64,000 bases of DNA. Source: Rosellinia necatrix (taxonomy: Eukaryota; Ascomycota; Sordariomycetes; Xylariales; Xylariaceae). This document shows, piece after piece, positions 35,636 through 45,145 of the stretch. Each line of letters begins with the position of its first letter. Within the stretch, counting starts at the first letter, position 1. The notes beneath the pieces are model-generated. The model did not search any database, was not told where the DNA came from, and saw only the letters and a list, made by a program, of their open reading frames with translations. Location of the stretch: the NCBI GenBank assembly GCA_021209875.1, contig JAGYVD010000003.1, positions 4,092,001 to 4,156,000 of the forward strand, given 5' to 3'. The translations under genes were made by a program, and so were the position numbers.

Positions 35636-36192
35636 TGGAGGCTTAGTCGCCCGAGAACCGTTTAACATACATTGTTCTCCTAGAAAGAAGTAATTGTCTT
35701 TGATAATAGGTGTAAATGCGATTTCGACCTATCATATTATTAGCTATTGTCATTAGGATCTCAAGGCCATTGTTCTATGAACTATCATTCATAATACCTT
35801 TGTGCTTATGTTTATTCTACAAAGGGGTTGTATTGAATGCACAGACTAACAATGGCCTTGAGCCCCCCTCACGAAAACGAGGCCTTTCAAACAGCCGTCG
35901 ATTTATATTGTGTATATATTTCCGATACTCTCCCAATAATCCTGCTATTCTCTTTTTCACCCTAGCATCGAGCAGGTCTCGGAACTAATTACACTCAACC
36001 TCTAATACGTAATACAACGGATTATACTTTGCACATCTTTCCTAGCAAAACAATATCCGACAACAAACAAACCTTCGAATACGTCGATAATCCAGATTTT
36101 TGTTACAAATCACGACCTGCTAGATCACCTCCCTCGTTAGCATCCGAGACCATCTTACCTTTCCAGCTACTAATCGAGGTAGCAAACAAAGC
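35636..36192. other. Spacer between HEI10 and next gene
   Basis: AT-rich, 557 bp. The ORF at 35716-35988 that runs through it is hydrophobic and AT-driven, with no sign of being coding. Likely HEI10 3' UTR plus the promoter and leader of the next gene. Confidence 0.5.
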
Positions 36193-37188
36193 ATGGGGCA
36201 TAATTTTAACCCCTCCTCCAGCTCGGAGTGGCCTCTAGGACGAGGCAATGGCAACACTCGGGGTAAACAGTTGATCGACAAAGCAAACATTAGACAACCA
36301 ACTCCTGGTCCAATTCGACAACATACTGGGTCAGGGTTCACATTTTCCCTTCCTCAAGTGCCTACCCCGCCCAGGGTTGACCGGCGGAACCTTGGTTCAA
36401 AAGATGATGCTTTACATTCTCATCCCGTTGGAAATCGGGCTTTGGAGTCGCCTCGCAGTGACAATAAAATCAAGGGCAAACATAGGAAATTCGTCATTTG
36501 TGAAACAGACGACGATGACGACTGTATTTCCCTGAAGGGGCCAGACTCTCCAACAGACTCCGTAGCTAAGCGTCGGCAAGGGCATGTTTTCTCGATGAAG
36601 ACTTTGGAGGCAGAGTTCCAAGAATTTCCTCGACCCGAGTCGTGGAAGGGGAAGGAAACGGAAAACCATACCCATCAAACGGCCAAGCATACAGTTCCCG
36701 TCATAAAACTCACTCCGCCACCCGAAGGAGATATTGATCAGGTGGACCCTAGCCTTCTTACTGTCGACAAGGCCTATAAGACTTTACTCCGCAAGGCGGA
36801 GAGAGAAGCCCGCAGCCTCAAGAGACTTGTGCCTTTAGCTTGGCTCACCGCTGAAGCCAAAGGTATTGACATTAATAACACCTCTGCACTAGCGGAAGCA
36901 TTGAGGGACATCATTGAAGATCGCGACAGGCTAAGCAATCTCCTGCCTCTTGCGGTGACGTTATGTGCAGACCAAGGCATCACATTTGATACTAACGCAT
37001 TCGAGGCTTTACCCCAAGCTCTAGAAAAAGTGTTGAGCGATAGACGAAGGGCTAAATTCGCGGCAGAGTATAACAAGCGAGAGAAGCAAAAATTGGAACG
37101 CCGCGTAAATCAACTCGAAAATAGGCTATCGAGTTTCTATGACAGCAAAGATGAAGGGGAAGAAGAAGAAGAAAGCTACATACGCTAG
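36193..37188 (+). CDS. Uncharacterised acidic/coiled-coil protein
   Basis: Single-exon ORF of 331 aa that I cannot assign to a family. The N-terminal 180 residues are polar and low in hydrophobics, probably disordered, with a run of five Asp in ETDDDDDC and several SP/TP sites. Residues about 190-270 are predicted-looking helices (VDKAYKTLLRKAEREARSLK, then LLPLAVTLCADQGI). The C-terminal 60 residues form a likely coiled coil (EKQKLERRVNQLENRL) ending in a Glu-rich tail. The ATG at 36193 is the first in frame. Codon use is AT-richer than in the housekeeping genes at the left of the window. Length, absence of stops over 1 kb and regular heptads argue that it is real; the position next to HEI10 does not establish a role. 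Confidence 0.7.
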   Translation: MGHNFNPSSSSEWPLGRGNGNTRGKQLIDKANIRQPTPGPIRQHTGSGFTFSLPQVPTPPRVDRRNLGSKDDALHSHPVGNRALESPRSDNKIKGKHRKFVICETDDDDDCISLKGPDSPTDSVAKRRQGHVFSMKTLEAEFQEFPRPESWKGKETENHTHQTAKHTVPVIKLTPPPEGDIDQVDPSLLTVDKAYKTLLRKAEREARSLKRLVPLAWLTAEAKGIDINNTSALAEALRDIIEDRDRLSNLLPLAVTLCADQGITFDTNAFEALPQALEKVLSDRRRAKFAAEYNKREKQKLERRVNQLENRLSSFYDSKDEGEEEEESYIR

Positions 37189-38104
37189 GAAATGCAACAC
37201 CTAGGCTACAAAGGGAAAATTAGAAGCCTCAAAACCACTGCCCGTGCCCAGGCTTCCCACGAATTGACGACCTAATGGGTGTCGAGAGGAAAAAAGCCTT
37301 TGCGTCATTACTCGCGCACTTCCTATATACAAACAGAACCCGACAACGACGAGTAAATCAACAGTACTACGACTATCCCTTACAATGCACTACGCACCAC
37401 GTCCCTCACCGCAAGGCATTATCAATTAGCCTTACGTTACACTTGGATTAGATTGATGAAGAGATTGCTTCAGACATTTGAGTTCATCCTACTAAACCTC
37501 GGTTTCCAGCACATATTATATGCCCACAGCTGCGCAGAATGCAAGAACTATTAACGGCCAGTGCCACTAAATCAGTCAACCCAACATATATTTGGGTTTC
37601 CCATCTCGAACAATCTGCCGCACCTTTTGGCTAGCACAATTAGACAAAGAAACATGTTGCGCTATACCCTTACAAGCACAAATGTCACAGTGCAACACAT
37701 CCACCACATTCTAAGGGACTGGGAGTCATGACCCCTGTCCCTCAGTTTGCCCTGATACACATTTATCATCGTATCAACCCAACCCATACCCCCATACCCC
37801 CATACCGCCCGCCGTTCGGCGTAGCTAGGATTCGCGAAACTAGCTTCTCCCAACGGCAAATTTGTACCCATTTTATGTATTTTTATTTAGGATAAAAACA
37901 TTTCTTTCTAGGTCCTCCGCTGCAGAACACGGCTAGTTCAAGGCAGGAAGATTAAGAAGGAAGGTGGAGTGTAGCATAGTGGCCACTGGAATGGAATAAC
38001 ACTAGGAGAATGAATAGAGATGGTAGGAAATATCGATTGAAATTACTTTACACTCTTCCATTGGCTGATGAATGTGACTACTTGTCATCCATCCATTGTC
38101 TGGG
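37189..38104. other. Intergenic
   Basis: No gene recognised. It contains a short tandem of ACCCCCAT units around 37787-37804. The frame at 37662-37871 on the minus strand has no protein-like signature. Confidence 0.45.
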
Positions 38105-38319
38105 TGTCATATAAATGGATCACATGGCGAGGTACCAGCTACCCTAGGGGGTAGCTCTAGAGGCATATTTGTGTATATAAGGACTGAAGGCCTCCCACCT
38201 AGATGGTAGGCTCAGGAATGAATGATATTGAGCCCTACCCCTATACCAAGCTATCTACCTGCAACCCAGCTGCTGCCTCACAGTGAATAGACATCACTCT
38301 GGATATTCTGAACATCACA
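38105..38319 (+). mobile_element. LTR-like dispersed element, copy 2
   Basis: Partner of 18161-18374 in the same orientation. It begins TGTCATATA, the exact reverse complement of copy 1's 3' end, and finishes CATCACA, a slightly decayed version of that terminus. Flanks are CTGGG (38100-38104) and CCGGG (38320-38324), a 5-bp target duplication with one C/T difference. The internal GTGTATATAAGGACTGAA is identical to copy 1. It lies about 365 bp upstream of the tRNA-Thr gene, a setting favoured by several fungal LTR retrotransposons. No coding capacity, so a solo LTR is the most likely reading. Confidence 0.68.
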
Positions 38320-38684
38320 CCGGGTCTACAAGGGCCGCAGGGCCCTGGTGTCTTCTTTTGCCTTTTCTTTTCACCTTGTTAAAAGTGACCTTGACAGATC
38401 ACTTTCAGTAAGCCCAACGCAGTCCTATAGTGATTAGTAGTAGTCATGCTGAACAAGTACTCGAACAACTTCAATGGAACCGCATAGTGCCACAATTAAG
38501 ACTGTTAATAGGTATCCACTGGAGACAGAATAGGGGAGATACTATACGCATGCACAACAGACACTATAGACCGATTGATTCTGTCAGAGGCGCCAGTAGA
38601 AATAGGGTCTCCATTGCTTGATCCACAATTGCCAAGACATGACTAGCTCATATATTTCATTAACACAAATTACCATCATTAATG

Positions 38685-38776
38685 GCCTCTATGGCACAGG
38701 GGTAATGCGTGTCACTCGTACAGTTTCCACTTGCGATGTTATGACAAGATCCGCGGTTCGATTCCGCGTGGAGGCA
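38685..38776 (+). tRNA. tRNA-Thr(CGU) with intron
   Basis: Cloverleaf by hand: acceptor stem GCCTCTA/TGGAGGC (one G-T pair), short D stem GCA/TGC with GGGG in the loop, anticodon stem TGTCA/TGACA, T arm CGCGG-TTCGATT-CCGCG, discriminator A. The expanded anticodon loop of 27 nt is explained by a 20-nt intron (38721-38740) after position 37. This leaves a 7-nt loop with T33 and anticodon CGT, which reads ACG (Thr). The T arm and A/B-box-like segments are intact. A T6 run follows directly. Confidence 0.9.
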
Positions 38777-38777
38777 A

Positions 38778-38783
38778 TTTTTT
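38778..38783 (+). terminator. RNA polymerase III T-run terminator
   Basis: Six consecutive T residues, one base past the tRNA-Thr discriminator base, as expected for Pol III termination. Confidence 0.85.
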
Positions 38784-39032
38784 GTTCCACTCCGTTTTTT
38801 TCTTACCACGAAAAGCCACCTAACCGACAGATTGGTCAGTTAGTTATATTATAGATGCTTTTCATTTCATTCTACGAGGTAGGCACGCACCCAAGACTGG
38901 ACGAATAGCTCTATTTAATTCTTTGTAAGTGGCCGAACTTTTGCTTCCACTTGTCACATACCTGATCGATGACATATGCATGCATGCGCAAGCAACATCT
39001 ATATACACAAATAAGTATCTACCGACACATGC

Positions 39033-39063
<31 letters not shown>

Positions 39064-39673
39064 CATAGCGTTAGCATACCTAAGTTAGTTCGCCGTCCAT
39101 GCAATCAATATGCATGCCAAAGTAAGTTATGCTGCACATAGCCCTTATATTTGAGAAACAGTCGTCTATTAGGTTTCCTACTAGGAAGTCAAAATCGCAT
39201 GAGCCCCTTCCGCATAACCAACCAGCTTAGTGTCTCTCGTATCGCATAACCGCGCAAACCGTGTGGTGACCACAACCCCATACTCTTATCCCCTTTACTC
39301 ATAGATATATATATATATATATATATTTAGTCGAACACGACCTCGAAAAGGGTATCTATCTATCTATCATCTTCTCCCTCACCTTGTTCGGACAAACTAC
39401 CCATACACCACCCTCCCACCCCCTTCACCCTAGCATGTTCTACTACCTTAGCTATTATTTTTAACACCTTCATCCCATCCGCAGAGGTATAGTCGGCGCT
39501 TCTCGTACGGGATTCGCCGAACGGCCGCTTTGCTTTCGGTGTAAAGCTCGTATAGCATTCACGGAGTGCGTTGATGCATGGCAGGCTTCTGCGAGGAGAT
39601 CTATGCGTGAACAACGCATAACTCAACGCTCCCGACGCAACCTTGCTCAAAAAAACTAGAATTTCTCGACTTA
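38784..39673. other. Intergenic with TA microsatellites
   Basis: Holds CATA/TA repeats at about 39030-39064 and a TA run at 39304-39327, then the 3' flank of the minus-strand Zn2Cys6 gene. No gene seen. Confidence 0.5.
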
Positions 39674-41361
39674 TCACTGCAGTGTTAGGAAGCGCCCGCT
39701 CGTCTCGTGACAGAAGGTCTTGATCTCATTGACGCCGAAGTAGCTGCGAGCGCAAGTCAGACGTGCATGTCGAAGCAGGCACGGCGGCAACTCACAGGGT
39801 CAGGAAGTAGAACGCAAAGTCGTCCAAGTCGTCCCCCGTGCCCGCTTTTAAGAAGTCTTCGAAATCGAACATGGAAATTATATAGAGAGGCTTCTCCTTC
39901 CAGGCGCGGAAAAAATCGAACGAGTCCTCAGCATTCCAGAGGTGGCTATTTGGGTTTATTATCCGCGGCCATCCAGCATCTTGTTTCTGTGCGCCTAGGT
40001 ATAGAAGATGAAAATAAGCTTACTAAGGAACGGTCAGTTTGGCCCTCTATATAGTGTTAGGGAGGGATAAAAGGGCTTGACGGCCAGGCTAGGGGCACTA
40101 TTGCTGCTACATACCCTGGAGAGTGTCCAACGATGAGAGAAGTCCCAGTTGGCGATATCTCCTATATGCCAGATTAGACAGCGAGCGTCGACTGAGGCGG
40201 GATTAAACCCATCTTACGTGACTTAAGTCGGGTCTTCAGCAAAGCCCAAAACTTCTGAATGGAGAAGCACACTATACAGGTCCTCCTGAGACTCTCGGCG
40301 AACACCCATCGCTGGCCTGTGTTAGTGCATCCACCGACAGGGCCCAAACGAGAAATCGACGCACCTCCCAAGACTCTGGCGGGTGTTCGCTGACCTCCTT
40401 CCCTTTACTAGCGAGATCGTCGAGGTTGTCCTTCACTTTACATAGGTCCTTATTCCAAGACTCGAGGAGCGTCATGTCGTCATCCGCCTGCTGTCCGAGC
40501 GTGATATCGCCGTCGAACATGCGGATGGTCTGGTAGAACATAAGTGCATGGACCCGGGCCAGCTTTTCTTGCGGGGTTAGAGTCGTGTTGCCAGCTGTTG
40601 CCTTCAAATCGGTCACGTTTTCATGCAGCACCCTGAGGACCACGGCTCGGTTTGACGCCGTCTGGTTCGTATACAGCAAGCACATAGTGAAGGCCTGCAG
40701 CATCCAACGAGGCATATTGTCTTTATAAAGGTACCGGTGTATATAGAGGTTGCAGCTGTGATTTGCAAAATTGACGTGGAACCTCTTCAAGGCGCTCATT
40801 GTGAAGAAGGCCTTTGTCGAAGGGTCGGCTAGCTGCCATGGTGCATATTCATCCTATAGCAGCATGTTAAAACGAGAGCTGTTGGCTCTGGGAGAAACCC
40901 CGAGCACGTACGCATACAGGAACCATCCTCGAATAGTCTTTTCGGGCCGATGACTTCTCAAACGGAACGCTCGAGGTTTCCGTCAGCTGTGGTCGCCATA
41001 GGTTGGCCAGGAAGTCGACGTTTCCAGGCACGGGTACCAATAGAGAGTTGAAATCATTGTTTATCTGGAATACCGCGTTAGGGTCTAAGTCGATGTTCAT
41101 GTCCAACATGGCCGGAAGCGCATTGGAGTTGGATATAAAGGCGTCGGAGTTGAGAGCTGTGTTAGCCAGAGGGTCCTGGCCAAAAGGTGTGTCGGCCGCA
41201 CCGCCGAAGCTCGTGGCGACCTGTCCCCGTCCACTATAAACACAGGGGTATCTTTGTTTCACGCATCGACTACAGGCCGGTTGGCGCTTGTCGCAGCGTC
41301 GCTTGCTCTTCACGCAAGCGTTGCAGTTCCTCTGCCGCGAACTCACCCCTCCAGACGACAT
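39674..41361 (-). CDS. Zn(II)2Cys6 transcription factor, 444 aa
   Basis: Six minus-strand exons (41361-40918, 40853-40365, 40311-40218, 40161-40115, 39986-39796, 39743-39674) sum to 1335 nt in one frame. The zinc cluster is at the N-terminus with cysteines 13, 16, 23, 30, 33 and 40 (CX2CX6CX6CX2CX6C), followed by a basic VKQRYP segment and an Asn/Asp-rich linker. The middle region (LYIHRYLYKDNMPRWMLQAF, then ARVHALMFYQTIRMFDGD) and the part around RWVFAESLRRTCIVC resemble the effector region of short fungal C6 regulators, which often sit near secondary-metabolite or nutrient genes. No such partner gene is adjacent. Two acceptors (the AG before 40311 and that before 39986) were chosen over a nearby upstream AG because only they keep frame. 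An in-frame ORF sits immediately upstream (41374-41571). Confidence 0.87.
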
Positions 41362-41373
41362 CGCCCAAGGCGA

Positions 41374-41571
41374 CTACCCCGCGTTGACAGGTAATTTGGA
41401 GTTCCACGGATTAGCCCAGAGTGTCTTCCAATTGTAAGCGGAAGACTTTGGATAGATATCTGCCCATTGATAGAGAATAACGTTGCCTTGGATATTGTTG
41501 TTCGGGATAATGACGCTGGTAAGACCTAAGTCTATGCCTAGCTGACTAAGCCTCGCAAGGATAAGATCCAT
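41374..41571 (-). CDS. 65-codon upstream ORF in frame with the Zn2Cys6 gene
   Basis: ATG-led ORF ending in TAG 12 bases before the Zn2Cys6 start codon and in the same frame. The peptide has a balanced, protein-like composition (for example GIDLGLTSVIIPNNNIQGN and YQWADIYPKSSAYNWKTLW) unlike the A-rich sequence before it. It could be a regulatory uORF, a decayed N-terminal extension of the regulator, the tail of a lost upstream gene, or chance. I do not recognise a family, and coding status is uncertain. Confidence 0.4.
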   Translation of the reverse strand: MDLILARLSQLGIDLGLTSVIIPNNNIQGNVILYQWADIYPKSSAYNWKTLWANPWNSKLPVNAG

Positions 41572-44346
41572 CCTATGTATGTATGGCCTTCCTTTCCTGT
41601 CCTTCGTTTTTATTTTTTTCTTACTTTTATTTTTGTTGTTTTATTTTTCCCTTTAAAGGCATGGGTTTCTTGCTTTTAGTTCGCCCATGCTTCAAGAGCC
41701 GGGCTAACTTGTTAATCGATAGCCCACTACTTCATTAGATGATGATCTATGATATTTACCTTTCTTATAGCTGCAGATACCGACATGAGTGTGCGAGTGC
41801 GAGCACTCCTTTCCATAGCGCATTCTTAAAATAATCACTTTTACCTCTAAAGTTTTCTTATTTTTTTTTTATTTTTTTTTAATTTTTTGTTTTACATTCT
41901 AACCCCAGTTTGGACCCTGTATTGTCCTGTACCCCTTTATCTCAACCTGATCGGCTACAAGCCCTAAGCCCTCATCTACAATACCTATAGAAATGCCTTA
42001 CCTTAGCACGCGACTATCGAGGCTCTCACTTTAGAATGGACTGGCGCTAATCGGATATGAGGCTGATATCGACGAGATGGGAGGGGCATACTACTGACTG
42101 GGTTACTAATACACCAGCATGTTGGGATGATCAACATTGTTGATCGTTTTTCTTCCCACCCCCCTATTTCATCCTATTTCCATGTTGGATATTCCTCCAA
42201 ATGGGGCTGGAATCCCAAATGGAATGATAGTTGCCAATGTGCGACATAAATAAGCGAGATATCAATGGCCTTTCCTTGTACAGGTAAGAAAAGGGCCTTC
42301 CCCAGCAAGGATGTGGATTCTAAAATCCAAATTTGTGAGCGACAGCTTTTTTGAGTGCGACACAGGCAGGGTAACACGCTGAATTTCTCCCTGGCGCACA
42401 ATCCCTTCGGATTGGAATTCCTACGCATGCGAAGCTCTTACTCGATTGGCCCCTTCGTCCCGTCCGAAGTTGGTTACCCGCCATTCGGTACTGTTATTCT
42501 CGATCGCGAATATTTTCCCGTTGGAGATTCAGATCCGGTAGTCAAGCGACACGCCCGGCGGGATCTGGCAGATTGCACCGCAAACAGCCGCGCTGTTGTT
42601 GCTCCCGATGCCCGAGACAAGACGGGTCGCAAGGATCGCGCGAGGGTCTCGGACTGGTACAGGTGGCGCTATGCTGGAGGGCTTGAAAAACGTGGACTCA
42701 AGGACACAAAGCTGCACATATCCTCCCGGGTTTTCTCCCATCTGACAAGAAGCAAGAACATCTTATGATCGCCCCATTTAAGGCGCAGGCGGCTGGAGGA
42801 TGGCGTCTGCCCATGCTTGATGTGGGCTGAACCAAGTGCGAGAGATGTCGTGGCTCTTCTCCAAAGTTCAGAGTGCCTCGCCAGTCTCTACTTCTTGGGG
42901 AGGGGAGAAGGGGGGAAAACAAGAACATATGTGTGACCGGTCCGAAAATGGTAAAGTTGAATGTACGAAAAGAATCGCCGAAGACACGTCCGAGAAGAAC
43001 GGATGTGTCGTGTAAGTATGTACGTGACCCCCCGGCCCCTCAAGCCAAACACTGATCGAGGATTTGACTTTTGCATTCTAGCACGGCGCCGATCATGCGT
43101 ATGTTGTCCTCCTTTCTGCAAGGGCGCCTGCGGATTTAGCATTCACGCTGCGTTCGCATATAAAACTGTCTCACGCACACAACCCACAATCTGCTCTATC
43201 ACTCCTGCATGTCTCACGCCCATGTGAGATGGTGTGCGGCTGACTTGAAATGGCGGAGAGATGTTCGCTCGCGTTGGTGTCGCAGATCCATTCCTTGTAA
43301 TAATACTACTTATTCTACACTACCCACCCGGAACAGTGGGAGGCCAGACAGAGATCGGCGATACTCACTGTGTCACGAGCACCCGAATGCTCTCGCGAAT
43401 AGACCGCATAGTCGGATTAGGGGTATCTTGGTTGACTGGCTACCAAGGGGCTACCATGGTACGCCAGGCGTCTCCTCGAGTGATCTTCAGGTCAGCCGAC
43501 CCAAGCGCCGTAAGGCTAGAGAAAGCCACCCGCGAGTGGTCGACGCCACACGCACACGAAGGGCACGGCTCGATCCAGAATACGGGATACGGTGGCGCCC
43601 CCCTTCGAGGCGCCTTCGAGGCAACTGCCTGCCTGCCTCGAGGCTCCCTCCCGAGGAGTGACCTGTATCATAGTCATAGTCGTATGCACCCCCACGGGGC
43701 ACATTTCCCACCGGGGCATTCTAGGGAGTGGCACGGTCCCATCTCGATACTAACGGTCGTCTAGATGCCCCAATATGGCTCTCAACAATCTCGTTTTCTG
43801 AGCTAGTTGGTCGCACGACATTTCCGGGAGAACACAACGCACGAGACATACATCTGATAGCACTTAAATGTACCAAGAAACGTGGTTGTGGCTGTAACCC
43901 TATTCGACTCCGTCGACGGCGGTGGGCGCTATGATATTGGCCCTACCCCCCGACCGGCGACTCGCTGGAGCCGAATGTTTCAGAGGAATAAAAGGGTATT
44001 GTATAGAGTGTTGTTAGCCCGGGTGCGTTGAGATAATAACTAGCGCATATCACCAATAGAACGATAACTCGATAGTCCACCGCTATCACGTTATAGTGTC
44101 GGTAGTATTCTCGGGTGGTTCTCACTAACTAGCCTGGGTGGGCCGTCGATCGCCGCGTTCCCCGGGTTACACTCTGCCGTGCCCAAGACCAGTGGCCTGG
44201 AAAATGCAGATACACTATATACGTATTATACATAACTACACTACATATATACCTACATACCTAGGTACAATACATACAAATATGCATACATATATCCACA
44301 GATAGTGTAGTTAACAGATATTTATATTATGTATATATGTACAATA

Positions 44347-44390
44347 GTATGTATGTATGTATGTATGTATGTATGTATGTATGTATGTAT
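44347..44390. repeat. (GTAT)11 microsatellite
   Basis: Eleven uninterrupted GTAT units, continuing into a degenerate TATATGTATA tract. Intergenic. Confidence 0.95.
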
Positions 44391-45110
44391 ATATGTATAT
44401 ATGTATAGTTACGTAGTATAGGTATGTAAATGGTTATCTGGGGAGGAGTGAGTAGGTAGGTAAGTAGGTAGGTAGGCCAGGTAGCACGCCCACTGGACTT
44501 GGTCGGTACGGTACCGAATGGAACAGCCTCAACTGCGCTAAGACCTTGGGTGGCCGATGCGACATGTACAGTAACTAGTATAGTTTCGAGATGGCCTAGA
44601 ACTCTCCCCAAATTGACTTTTGAGACGGGGACGGCCATGCTAAACAGAAGCTCCCAACAAATCAGATGGCCGTCAGAAGCACCCGAGAAACTCTGTCTTG
44701 TACCGTGCCCTTGGCGCGCGCAGGGACTGGCTGCCTCTGTATCCCCCCCCCGCCATCTCGACGGGGTGGAATGGTGTAACAGGAGAGGCGTGGTATGTCC
44801 AAGTCATTCGAAGGGAACCACCCGAATGGATGGGACTGCCACCTAGTTACACAAGACGATCGGGCTCGCACGGTACCGGGTCTTATATAACGGCGGCGTT
44901 GGTAATCTCGTCTAAATCCAAGCAAGTGCAACCATTGGTGGACGCTATAGCCCAGCACTAAGTTGCACGCCATGCACGGGACGCGGTCAAGCGTCAGAGA
45001 GTTGTTTGCTCACCTATGACGCCCGACACAACCACAGATTCGGTCTATGCATTTTGTTACTAGCCCGGTTCCGCCTAGGATGGACGCGATGCGAACGCAA
45101 CCGTTGTCCG

Positions 45111-45145
45111 TGCCCTGCCCTGCCCTGCCCTGCCCTGCCCTGCCC
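45111..45145. repeat. (TGCCC)7 pentanucleotide array
   Basis: Seven perfect TGCCC units in a row, strand-asymmetric (C-rich on +). Not a telomere repeat. No gene overlaps it convincingly. Confidence 0.95.

Noticed and set aside
35716..35988. 90-aa hydrophobic ORF between HEI10 and the coiled-coil gene
   Set aside because: AT-driven hydrophobic composition and no signal or TM pattern resembling a real membrane protein; likely UTR.
43209..43764. Overlapping 150- and 167-aa plus-strand ORFs
   Set aside because: No family motif or intron model, and several frames on both strands are open at once, which fits chance in moderately GC-rich DNA.
44341..44400. GTAT array as telomeric or centromeric repeat
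   Set aside because: The unit is not a fungal telomere repeat and the array is only 44 bp; it is an ordinary microsatellite.
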